Assembly: GCA_002729295.1 (NCBI GenBank)
Contig: PBTU01000122.1
Span: 1-28,538 of the forward strand
Reading direction: 5' to 3'
DNA: 28,538 nt
From: Verrucomicrobiales bacterium
GTDB lineage: Bacteria > Verrucomicrobiota > Verrucomicrobiia > Verrucomicrobiales > Akkermansiaceae
This document shows, piece after piece, positions 7,703 to 15,521 of this stretch. Made by a program: the position numbers and the translations under genes. The notes below the pieces were generated by a model. That model was not told the origin of the DNA and made no database searches. It worked only from the letters and a program-made list of their open reading frames with translations. Position 1 is the first letter of the stretch, and each line of letters begins with the position of its first letter.

Positions 7703-7930
7703 ACTCAATTCACCTTTCTGCACTGGCGAAGGCCCATTCAAACTTCCTGTCTCACGACCTCGTTCCCAAAACCCCGCCTACGGCAGCCGGATGCTTTAGT
7801 CATACAAGTTGGCGAGGGTAAAATGGCGCCCGGGAAGGAAGATCGCGAGGCAAATTGGAAGAAAGAAGATCGCCATCTGATGCAAAAGAAGTCACACCCA
7901 GCGCGTATTTCGACTCTGCAAACACCTACC
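7703..7930. other. Intergenic stretch without a convincing gene
   Basis: These 228 bases separate the sulfatase from the TPR-redoxin gene. A plus-strand frame from ATG 7823 reads into the next gene, but its translation (GKEDREANWKKEDRHLMQ) is hydrophilic and would bury the signal peptide, so I treat it as non-coding. A short minus-strand frame here has no recognisable domain. No hairpin with a T tract was seen. The internal promoter of the downstream gene may lie here. Confidence 0.5.
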
Positions 7931-10189
7931 ATGAAACGATTTTTGATTTTGCCCCTGTTCTGCTGCCTTCTTTTTGGTGAAGAACCCAGTGAAATCAAAG
8001 AAGGACACTCCCATCAGGGCCACGCCTTCAACGAAGGACCACGCCAGGCATCCCCGCTCATCGGAAACACCGGGAAGGTCCACCTCCCCATCACATGCTC
8101 TTGGAATCAAGGCCAGGCCTACTTCAACCAAGGCCTCGGTCAGCTTCACGGATTTTGGTATTACGAAGCCGAACGTTCTTTCCGTAAGATCCTCGCTCAC
8201 GATCCCAATTGCGCCATGGCCTACTGGGGACTCTCTCAGGCCAATTACTCTAACGAGAAACGTGCCAAGGAATTCATCGCCAAGGCAACCGAACTCCTCA
8301 AAAAAGAACACTTAAAAATCACCCCTCACGAACGTGCCTATCTCGACGCCGAAATCGCCTATCACGATGACAAAAAGGAGAAGGACTCCAAAAAGCGCAT
8401 CAAAAATTTCATCCGCGCATACGAAGACCTCATCCTGAACCACCCCGACGACATCGAGGCGAAGGCCCTCCTCGTTTGCCGCCGCTGGCAGTTCAACCGC
8501 AAAGGTGTTCCCATCAGTAGCTACCTCGGACTCGACGCCATTCTCGAGCAAATCTTTGCCAAGGAACCCAATCACCCCGCCCACCACTACGCCATCCACC
8601 TCTGGGACAACCGCAAGCACGGGCAAGCGCTCGATTCGGCCGCCCGCCTCGGAAAAACCGCACCCGGCATTGCCCACATGTGGCACATGCCCGGACACAT
8701 CTACTCCAAGGCCAAGCGCTATCACGATGCCGTCTTTAGCCAACAGTCCTCCGCACGTGTTGACCACGCACACATGGCCAAGCATTTCCTCATCCCCGAC
8801 CAAATCCACAACTACGCGCACAACAACGAATGGCTCGCGCGCAACTTCGGTCACCTTGGTGATGCCCCCGCCGCCCTAGCCATGGCCAAGTCTCTCCTCG
8901 CCAACCCGCGTCACCCGAAACTCAACACTCTGGAAGGCCGCTCCCATTCCTACAAATACGGCCGCAACAACCTCCTCAAAACTCTTGAGAAATTTGAACT
9001 CTGGGAGGAGACCTTCGAACTCTCAAATACCCAGTGGCTCGAAACCCTTCCCAAGCAACCGGCTCATGATCGCGCACGGCTCAGGCTAATCGGCATCGCC
9101 AATTTCCACCTCGATCATCGCGTGGAGTTGATGCAAATTATCAATCAAGTCGAAGACCTGCTCGCCGACGAAAAAGAAAAAAAACAAGTCGATGAGGACA
9201 AGGCCAAGGAAAAGGCCACCAAAGAGAAAAAGAAGGAGGGCGAGATCAAGAAAGCCGTCACAGAAGCCGGCAAGAAATACAACCGCCTCATCGGGTCGCT
9301 CGAAAAAGATTGCGCCGAACTCCTCGGTTATCTCGCCGAAATGAACGACGACGAAAAGACCGCCAAAGAGTCACTCGCCAAATCCTCGGGCTCCGCCACC
9401 TTCAAGGCACTCCGCGAACTCCAATTCGGTAACAAGGAAGCGGCCGAGAAAGCCGCACGGAGCGTCCTCGACGGCGATAAAAAAGAAACCGTTTCACTGG
9501 CCAACGCCATTACCCTTTTCCATCGAATAGGCAAAAAGGAAGATGCAAAAAAAGGCTTCGAGAAGCTTCGCGTCTTTTCTTCCGAGGTCGACCTCAAGTC
9601 CCGTCCCTTCGCACGGCTCGCCCCGATTGCAAAGGAGTTCGACTACCCTACCGACTGGCGCCAAGCCCACAAGCCCGCCGACGATCTTCTCCCACGTCCC
9701 GATCTCGGCACCCTCGGTCCGCTGCACTGGACTCCTCCCGCCGCGCCTGCCTTCAGCCTTCCGGACCAACACCAAAAAAACATCTCCAGCTCCAGCATGG
9801 CCGGTAAACCGCACATCCTCGTCTTTTACCTCGGCGCCGGATGCCTCCACTGCACCGAGCAACTCACCGCCATGGCCAGCCGCTACTCGGACTTTGAAAA
9901 GGCCAAGCTCCCCATCCTGGCCATCTCTACCGACAAGGTCACCGACCTCAAGAAGAGCCAAGACAACTACGAAAAAGGCGATATTCCCTTCCCCATCGTT
10001 TCCGATCATCAAAAAGAGATTTTCAAGAAATTCTCCGCACACGATGACTTCGAAAACCAGCCTCTCCACGGAACCTTCCTCGTCGATGGAAAAGGCCGCG
10101 TTCTCTGGGCCGACGTCTCAGCCGACCCATTCATGGAAATCGATTTCCTCATCAAGGAATCAAATCGACTCTTGGAATTGCATCGCTAG
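7931..10189 (+). CDS. Secreted TPR protein with C-terminal redoxin (AhpC/TSA) domain
   Basis: I use ATG 7931, which gives a 752-residue product starting with signal peptide MKRFLILPLFCCLLFG. After a His-containing linker (HSHQGH), residues ~60-400 form a TPR-like helical region of the type common in Planctomycetota and Bacteroidota (YFNQGLGQLHGFWYYEAERS, DPNCAMAYWGLSQAN, and a His-rich helix region with HMWHMPGHIYSKAKRYHDA). Residues ~405-450 are a Lys/Glu-rich charged helix. Residues ~605-752 are a peroxiredoxin/thioredoxin-fold domain with LVFYLGAGCLHCTEQL, in which Cys638-Leu-His-Cys641 is a CxxC redox motif, then ILAISTDKV and GTFLVDGKGRVLW. It is probably an extracytoplasmic thiol oxidoreductase or peroxidase on a scaffold. 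It lies 27 bases upstream of the haloperoxidase and may be co-transcribed with it. Confidence 0.82.
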   Translation: MKRFLILPLFCCLLFGEEPSEIKEGHSHQGHAFNEGPRQASPLIGNTGKVHLPITCSWNQGQAYFNQGLGQLHGFWYYEAERSFRKILAHDPNCAMAYWGLSQANYSNEKRAKEFIAKATELLKKEHLKITPHERAYLDAEIAYHDDKKEKDSKKRIKNFIRAYEDLILNHPDDIEAKALLVCRRWQFNRKGVPISSYLGLDAILEQIFAKEPNHPAHHYAIHLWDNRKHGQALDSAARLGKTAPGIAHMWHMPGHIYSKAKRYHDAVFSQQSSARVDHAHMAKHFLIPDQIHNYAHNNEWLARNFGHLGDAPAALAMAKSLLANPRHPKLNTLEGRSHSYKYGRNNLLKTLEKFELWEETFELSNTQWLETLPKQPAHDRARLRLIGIANFHLDHRVELMQIINQVEDLLADEKEKKQVDEDKAKEKATKEKKKEGEIKKAVTEAGKKYNRLIGSLEKDCAELLGYLAEMNDDEKTAKESLAKSSGSATFKALRELQFGNKEAAEKAARSVLDGDKKETVSLANAITLFHRIGKKEDAKKGFEKLRVFSSEVDLKSRPFARLAPIAKEFDYPTDWRQAHKPADDLLPRPDLGTLGPLHWTPPAAPAFSLPDQHQKNISSSSMAGKPHILVFYLGAGCLHCTEQLTAMASRYSDFEKAKLPILAISTDKVTDLKKSQDNYEKGDIPFPIVSDHQKEIFKKFSAHDDFENQPLHGTFLVDGKGRVLWADVSADPFMEIDFLIKESNRLLELHR

Positions 10190-10216
10190 GGAAATAGGCC
10201 TAGAATCTGAGCGATT

Positions 10217-12220
10217 ATGACTAGTTGCCGTCTCTCGGAATACACTCTTGGAGTCGTCCTCCTGAGCGGACAAACCCAAGCCGAAGATTCCGTCGCCCGT
10301 ATCTGGAATGAGCATTGCCTCGCGGCCATTCGTCGGGATTTCCCCGCGCCCACCGTCCATGCGCGGAATCTTTTCCACAGCTCGGCTGCGATGTATGACG
10401 CCTGGGCTGCCTACGATGACACCGCTGTAGGAGTCTTTCACAACGAAAGCGCGGCCGCCGAAAACCTTGAAGCCGCCCGCCACGAAGCGATCAGCTACGC
10501 CGCCTACTGGGTGCTCCGTTCGCGCTATTCCAGCGCGATTGGGGAGGAAGAAACAATCGCAGAACTCACCGCCCGCATGACGGAATTTGGCTACCCCGTC
10601 ACCAGCGCCTCCGTCGTTGGCACCACCCCGCAAGTCGTCGGTAACCGGTGCGCCGCCGCGATCATTCAAGGACAACAAAACGACGGCTCCAACGAACTGC
10701 AAGATTACCGGGGTCTCGACGGATACCTCCCAATTAACCAGCCGCTCATCCTTCAGAATTCGGGAACCGGCCCGCTGGTTGATCCCAATCGCTGGCAGCC
10801 GCTCGCTTTCGATGTCGCCTTCACGCAAAACGGTCAAATCGCAAGCAAGGTCCAAATCTTCATCGGCTCGCACTGGGGCGATGTCACTCCCTTCGCTCTC
10901 ACCGGTAACATCGATCCCGGACCACCACCTTTTCTGGGCGGGATCGGGGACCAAGAATTCAAGGACAACAACGTCGAGGTCATTCGCTTCAGCTCGCGCC
11001 TCGATCCGACCACTTCAGGCGACATTGATATTTCTCCGGCTTCCCTCGGTGACAACCCTCTCGGGACCAACAACGGCACGGGGTATTCCTACAATCCCAT
11101 CGCCCTAGAACCCTACACGCCCAACATCGTCAACCACGCCGACTTCGGGCGCGTCATCGCAGAATTTTGGGCCGACGGTCCTCTCTCCGAAACACCGCCG
11201 GGACACTGGAACGCCATCGCCAATGAGGTCTCCGACGACCCTCGTCTGGAAAAAAAATTCCGCGGAACCGGCCCCGTCCTCGATGATCTCGAGTGGGATA
11301 TTAAACTCTACCTCGCTCTCAACGGGGCCGTACATGACGCCGCCATTGCCACCTGGCACAATAAAGAAAAATACGACTACGTTCGTCCTATCACGAGCAT
11401 TCGCTACCTCGCCGGACTCGGTCAATCGTCCGATCCCAGTGGTCCGCTTTATCACTCCGGCGGAATCCCTCTCGAACCGAACCTGATCGAACCCGTCACC
11501 GTGGAAACCGCCGCCCTGGGCCAACGTCACGAAGGGCTCACTCCCAACAGCATCGCCATCCGCACCTGGCAGGGAGAACCCAATGACCCCGAAACCGAAT
11601 TCGGCGGTGTAGGTTGGATTGCTGCGAAAAACTGGCGCCCCTACCAACGCGACACTTTCGTCACGCCGGCCTTTGCAGGATACGTTTCCGGTCACAGCGC
11701 CTTCAGCCGGGCTGCCGCCGAAGTCCTCACCGCCTTTACCGGAAGCCCGTTTTTCCCCGGAGGCCTCGGCACGCACACCGTGGAAGCAGGACATCTCGAA
11801 TTTGAATACGGCCCTTCCACCGACGTCCAACTCCAGTGGGCCACCTACTTCGACGCCGCCGACCAAGCCGGTATCTCCCGCCTCTACGGCGGCATTCACG
11901 TCGCTCCCGACGACGGACCCGGGCGCATCATTGGGTCGGAAGTTGGCATTGGGGCATTTTACAAAGCACTACAATATATTAACGGAAGCGTTCTCGAAAA
12001 TTTCTCCTGTACGGTTTCTCCCTCTCCGGGAGGAATGACCATTACCTGGCCTTGTCTGCCGGGATACGAATACCAGGTCCAGTCATCCACCAACCTCGAC
12101 CCTGCAAGCTTCACCACACTCTCGCCAATGGAAACTTACGAAGGGACCAACGCGAGTTTCTTAGACACGGAGAACTCATTAACACGCAGGTTCTACCGCG
12201 TGATTCGAGTGAATCCCTAA
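10217..12220 (+). CDS. Vanadium-dependent haloperoxidase-like protein (PAP2 superfamily)
   Basis: The product has 667 residues. The vanadate pocket of haloperoxidases and acid phosphatases is complete in order and spacing: Lys383 and Arg390 in HNKEKYDYVRPITS, Ser491-Gly492-His493 in YVSGHSAFSRAAAEVL, and Arg555 and His561 in SRLYGGIHVAPDDG. The K-to-R gap of 7 and R-to-H gap of 6 equal those of the fungal chloroperoxidase. Residues 1-22 may be a weak signal peptide. From ~595 there is a beta-rich tail (VSPSPGGMTITW, YEYQVQSSTNLD, ending in RRFYRVIRV) seen at the C-terminus of many exported verrucomicrobial proteins. The expected reaction is halide oxidation by hydrogen peroxide, or phosphate-ester hydrolysis. 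The halide preference is not readable. The upstream redoxin gene might relate to peroxide handling (inference). Confidence 0.88.
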   Translation: MTSCRLSEYTLGVVLLSGQTQAEDSVARIWNEHCLAAIRRDFPAPTVHARNLFHSSAAMYDAWAAYDDTAVGVFHNESAAAENLEAARHEAISYAAYWVLRSRYSSAIGEEETIAELTARMTEFGYPVTSASVVGTTPQVVGNRCAAAIIQGQQNDGSNELQDYRGLDGYLPINQPLILQNSGTGPLVDPNRWQPLAFDVAFTQNGQIASKVQIFIGSHWGDVTPFALTGNIDPGPPPFLGGIGDQEFKDNNVEVIRFSSRLDPTTSGDIDISPASLGDNPLGTNNGTGYSYNPIALEPYTPNIVNHADFGRVIAEFWADGPLSETPPGHWNAIANEVSDDPRLEKKFRGTGPVLDDLEWDIKLYLALNGAVHDAAIATWHNKEKYDYVRPITSIRYLAGLGQSSDPSGPLYHSGGIPLEPNLIEPVTVETAALGQRHEGLTPNSIAIRTWQGEPNDPETEFGGVGWIAAKNWRPYQRDTFVTPAFAGYVSGHSAFSRAAAEVLTAFTGSPFFPGGLGTHTVEAGHLEFEYGPSTDVQLQWATYFDAADQAGISRLYGGIHVAPDDGPGRIIGSEVGIGAFYKALQYINGSVLENFSCTVSPSPGGMTITWPCLPGYEYQVQSSTNLDPASFTTLSPMETYEGTNASFLDTENSLTRRFYRVIRVNP

Positions 12221-12320
12221 ATCATTCCGCTGGCAATTTGGGCGGGTTTTGAAAGTGTGACAGCGTCGTAATTTTCATCAGGAAGCAAAATCACGCTCAA
12301 AATCCCTATCCCTAAAGGCA

Positions 12321-12668
12321 ATGCGTATATTCTCTCGCCCCCTCGCAGCACTTACAATTTTCGCAACGTCCTTGATTTTTTCCAGCTGTGGCCCATTTCC
12401 GACACCAAGCGGAAGCTACACTCCCTCTCCTCGCGTAGCCTTCAAAACACTCGTAACCATCCGGAACAATTCCGACAAAAGCATCATGCTGGGACTCCGT
12501 GGTCCGGAGACTAAATTCATCTCACTCCCCGCCCGTGGCAGCCGCACAGTAAGCCTCAGCTCGGGCCTCTACAAGTATGCCGCAACCGCCAAGAATACGA
12601 ATACGATCTCAGGCTACAAAAGCTTCGGCCGCGACAGCCGATACACCTGGAGCTTCAGCGTCAACTAG
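12321..12668 (+). CDS. Small lipoprotein of unknown function
   Basis: The product is 115 residues. The N-terminus MRIFSRPLAALTIFATSLIF is a lipoprotein-type signal and Cys23 is the likely lipidated residue (SSCG). The mature part is short and beta-rich, with segments KTLVTIRNNSDKSIMLGLRG, TKFISLPARGSRTVSLSSG and GYKSFGRDSRYTWSFSV. It resembles a single beta-sandwich domain, but I do not recognise a family. It lies 100 bases after the haloperoxidase and is closed by a strong terminator, so it ends that transcription unit. The likely location is the outer-membrane inner leaflet or the cell surface. Confidence 0.8.
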   Translation: MRIFSRPLAALTIFATSLIFSSCGPFPTPSGSYTPSPRVAFKTLVTIRNNSDKSIMLGLRGPETKFISLPARGSRTVSLSSGLYKYAATAKNTNTISGYKSFGRDSRYTWSFSVN

Positions 12669-12688
12669 GGCGCGGATCATCACTTTCC

Positions 12689-12719
12689 AAAAGCGAGTCT
12701 TCACGGGCTCGCTTTTTTT
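12689..12719 (+). terminator. Rho-independent terminator
   Basis: Stem AAAAGCGAG/CTCGCTTTT of nine pairs at 12689-12697 and 12708-12716, with a T run extending to 12719. It lies 21 bases after the lipoprotein stop codon and before the permease start. Confidence 0.9.
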
Positions 12720-12756
12720 ATTGGATCACTGCCCATGATCTGCGCTTTATCCTCAA

Positions 12757-13680
12757 GTGACTGACAGCACAAGGGACCAGCTTCAGGACGGCTCATACGA
12801 ATTTCTGGCGATCTTCCTCGAGGGCCTTCCCTTTATCTTCCTTGGCACCCTCGTCAGCGGCTTCCTCGGAACCTACCTCCCGCGCAACGCTTTCGAGAAG
12901 GTTCTTCCGAAAAACCCCATCCTCGCCATCATGGCGAGCGGTCTTCTCGGCGCCGTTTTCCCCGTCTGCGAATGTGCTGTCGTGCCTGTCATCCGACGCC
13001 TCGTCAAAAACGGCTTCCCCGTCTCCTGCGCCCTCGCCTACATGCTAGCGGCTCCCATTTTCAATCCCGTCACCGCGATTAGCACCTTCAAGGCCTTCAA
13101 TGATTCCTACTTCGTCGTCGGAGCCCGACTCGGCATGGGATACCTCATCGCCGTTCTCGTCGGCATTGCCATCCTGAGGGTTGCCCACGGACGATTCCTC
13201 AAACCCTCCGCACAAGCCGAGTCCGGCCACGAGCACGATCATCCGCGGAACCTGAATTCCGCGATGAATAATTCGCTGCGCGACTTCATGGACGTCGGAC
13301 TATATTTCACCATCGGCGTCATTCTCACTTCCCTCCTCAAAACCACTTGGATCGACCCCACCACCGACTTCTGGAAAGGCCTCACCGACAACTCCATCCT
13401 GGCCACTCCCGCCATGATGGGCCTGGCCTTCTTTCTAAGCCTCTGCTCTACCTCCGACGCCTTCATCGCGGCCAACATCGGTAACTTTTCCTACGCACCG
13501 AAACTCGCCTTCATGGTGTTCGGCCCCATGATGGATGCCAAGCTCCTCTTCCTCTATTCCACCGTCTTCCGCTGGAAATTCATCATTATTCTCCTCGCCG
13601 CTCTTTTCGTTCTCACGGGAGGATTATCCATCCTCGCTGAGACCGTTTACGAAAACTACTGGGAATCCGCGCAACCATGA
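12757..13680 (+). CDS. YraQ/YcgR-type membrane permease (DUF318 family)
   Basis: This 307-residue protein has about eight membrane segments in two halves. It shows the family signature PVCECAVVPVIRRLVKNG with a Cys71-Glu-Cys73 metal-like motif, then LAYMLAAPIFNPVTAIST. The second half has a matching helix with SLCSTSDAFIAAN. A cytoplasmic or periplasmic loop near 157-162 carries three His (GHEHDH). The start is a GTG at 12757; no in-frame ATG fits. The family is often paired with YcgQ-type proteins and linked to metal or metalloid efflux or zinc-responsive control, but the substrate here is unproven. Its last codons overlap the next gene by four bases (ATGA). Confidence 0.87.
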   Translation: MTDSTRDQLQDGSYEFLAIFLEGLPFIFLGTLVSGFLGTYLPRNAFEKVLPKNPILAIMASGLLGAVFPVCECAVVPVIRRLVKNGFPVSCALAYMLAAPIFNPVTAISTFKAFNDSYFVVGARLGMGYLIAVLVGIAILRVAHGRFLKPSAQAESGHEHDHPRNLNSAMNNSLRDFMDVGLYFTIGVILTSLLKTTWIDPTTDFWKGLTDNSILATPAMMGLAFFLSLCSTSDAFIAANIGNFSYAPKLAFMVFGPMMDAKLLFLYSTVFRWKFIIILLAALFVLTGGLSILAETVYENYWESAQP

Positions 13681-14570
13681 TGTCAGCTCTCCACACTCGG
13701 CTCTTTGGACTGCTCGCCCTTTGCTGGGGCTCTGCGCTGATCTATTTCTATCACTCGCAACGCATTCAGGAATACCTTGCCAGGGACTTCCACACGCTCG
13801 TTCTCGCCGGAGGGATTGGCATCATCATCCTCGGCCTCTACTCGCTGATCAATCCACAGGAAAAGAAAAGCTGCTGTGACCACGAACACAAACATGATCA
13901 TCACGACCACCCCCATGATCACAATCATCATCACAATGATGAAGGACACAGCCACGATCATGACCACGGTGAAGAAGAGCACCCCGGCGACTGCGACCAT
14001 GAGCACGAGGGTCATGGCCCCGTCGCGACTTACCTCCTCACCCTGGTTCCCCTCATCCTCGCGATGACCCATACTCAGGACAAGCTGTCCAATCGGGGCA
14101 TGGCCAAGAAAGGCCTCTACGAAGCACCCGCCCTCAATGGCCTGAACGCACCAGCCGCCTTCACCCGGGAAGACCTTAAAAAACGAGTCCCGAAAAACGA
14201 AGAAGGCGAATTTCAACTTCAACTTTTCGCCGCCTACTGGGCCGCCGGTGACCGTGAAGTTCAGAGTATCTACGAAGGCCTGCCCGTCGAACTGGAAGGA
14301 CGGGTCGCCCCTGAAAAAATCGGTAACGAAGCCGATGACCGCATGCGCATTTTCCGAAAAATCATGTCCTGCTGTGCAGCCGATGCCCAGTTTGTCGGTG
14401 TTTCCATGGAATTCCCCGACGACGCCAAACGCCCCGCCGTCGACGAATGGGTCAAAGCTTCCGGCATCCTCACTTTCGAAACCAGCGACAATAAAATCCT
14501 CCCCCTCCTCAAGGTCCGCATCGTCATTCCGACTGAAGAACCCTACTCCGAGTTCCTCCTACGCCAGTAA
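13677..14570 (+). CDS. YcgQ-type permease partner (TIGR03943/DUF1980) with a His-rich loop
   Basis: The product is 297 residues. Two N-terminal membrane helices (LFGLLALCWGSALIYFY and LVLAGGIGIIILGLYSLI) are followed by a loop at about 65-114 holding 19 histidines and three cysteines. A third helix (YLLTLVPLILAM) leads to a soluble C-terminal domain from ~155 with a CCAAD motif at 232-236, as in the YcgQ family. The start ATG overlaps the permease stop, so the two should form one complex. The His/Asp loop is a likely binding or storage site for Zn, Ni or similar ions. No Zur or other metal-sensor site was recognised upstream of the pair. Confidence 0.88.
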   Translation: MMSALHTRLFGLLALCWGSALIYFYHSQRIQEYLARDFHTLVLAGGIGIIILGLYSLINPQEKKSCCDHEHKHDHHDHPHDHNHHHNDEGHSHDHDHGEEEHPGDCDHEHEGHGPVATYLLTLVPLILAMTHTQDKLSNRGMAKKGLYEAPALNGLNAPAAFTREDLKKRVPKNEEGEFQLQLFAAYWAAGDREVQSIYEGLPVELEGRVAPEKIGNEADDRMRIFRKIMSCCAADAQFVGVSMEFPDDAKRPAVDEWVKASGILTFETSDNKILPLLKVRIVIPTEEPYSEFLLRQ

Positions 14571-14579
14571 CAAGCCCTC

Positions 14580-15479
14580 ATGTCCCTTCCCAAACTTCGC
14601 GACCAACTTCTCTCCACGGTTCTCGGATCTGCCGACTCTGTCGACCTGCTGATCACAGCCCTTCTCGCTCGCGGACATGCCTTGGTCACCGGCCCTCCGG
14701 GCATCGGAAAAACAACTCTCGCCCACACTCTGGCCACCTCGCTGAGCGGAAGCTTTCGCCGCGTGCAATTCACCCCCGACCTCCTCCCATCCGACATTCT
14801 CGGTTACAATCTCTACCGCCAGCAAAGTGGCGAGTTCGAATTCATCCCTGGACCGGTTTTCGCCAATCTCCTCCTCGCCGACGAGATCAACCGCGCCTCT
14901 CCCCGCACCCAGTCGTCTCTTCTCGAAGCAATGAACGAACGCCAGGTCACCATCGACGGCGAAACCAGAGAACTTCCCGACCCCTTCCTCGTCGTCGCAA
15001 CCCAGAACGACACCTCGTCCACCGGCACATTTCCTCTACCCGAGCCACAACTCGATCGCTTCCTCCTCTCCATCCCGATGAGCCTGCCCGATGACCAAAC
15101 CCAACTGGAAATCCTCCGCTATCACTCGGAGCAGCCGAAAGTCGAAGTCGAGCCCGTCATCGATCTCGACCCACTCAAATCACTTCAGGACCAATCCGCC
15201 ACCCTCCCTGTCTCCGATACCCTGCAACGTTACCTTTTAGCCCTTTGCCAGGCCGTCCGCGCCACCCTCGGGCAGGATCACTCCGTCTCCACCCGGGCCA
15301 CTCTGGCCCTCCAGCGCGCCTCCCAGGCCGCAGCCCTCCTCGACGGCCGGAGCGAGGTCCATCCCGACCACGTGCAGAACATTTTCCCCTTCGTCCTGCG
15401 CCACCGACTCCTCGCCGAAGAAACGCCCGACGCCGACTCTCTCCTCGCAAACGCCCTCGAACAGACTCCTGTTCCTTGA
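14580..15479 (+). CDS. MoxR-family AAA+ ATPase
   Basis: The product is 299 residues. Walker A is GPPGIGKTT at 38-46, Walker B is LLLADEINRA around 97-106, sensor 1 is VVATQND near 138-144, and the arginine region is LPEPQLDRFLL. The C-terminal helical lid runs from ~200. MoxR ATPases act as chaperones that load metal cofactors or remodel partner proteins, usually together with neighbouring DUF58 and von Willebrand A genes. None of these partners is adjacent here. The gene follows the metal-permease-like pair by nine bases, so they are probably co-transcribed. Whether it works with the permease is open. Confidence 0.9.
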   Translation: MSLPKLRDQLLSTVLGSADSVDLLITALLARGHALVTGPPGIGKTTLAHTLATSLSGSFRRVQFTPDLLPSDILGYNLYRQQSGEFEFIPGPVFANLLLADEINRASPRTQSSLLEAMNERQVTIDGETRELPDPFLVVATQNDTSSTGTFPLPEPQLDRFLLSIPMSLPDDQTQLEILRYHSEQPKVEVEPVIDLDPLKSLQDQSATLPVSDTLQRYLLALCQAVRATLGQDHSVSTRATLALQRASQAAALLDGRSEVHPDHVQNIFPFVLRHRLLAEETPDADSLLANALEQTPVP

Positions 15480-15521
15480 TTCATCTTTTGATTTTAGAAA
15501 GTTGATTTATAGTCCCCTCGG

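Noticed and set aside
7823..7930. N-terminal extension of the TPR-redoxin gene
   Set aside because: It adds 36 hydrophilic residues before a clean signal peptide that starts at the internal ATG at 7931.
7738..7998. 86-codon minus-strand frame in the gap before the TPR-redoxin gene
   Set aside because: It overlaps the signal peptide of that gene, is Arg/Ser rich without a domain, and no second copy exists in the window to support a repeat element.
8312..10069. Long minus-strand frames inside the TPR-redoxin gene
   Set aside because: They mirror the codon bias of the plus-strand gene and have no domain or ribosome site.
13683..14222. Minus-strand frame rich in Val, Met and Ile opposite the His-rich gene
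   Set aside because: It is the reverse reading of His and Asp codons, so the hydrophobic look is an artefact.
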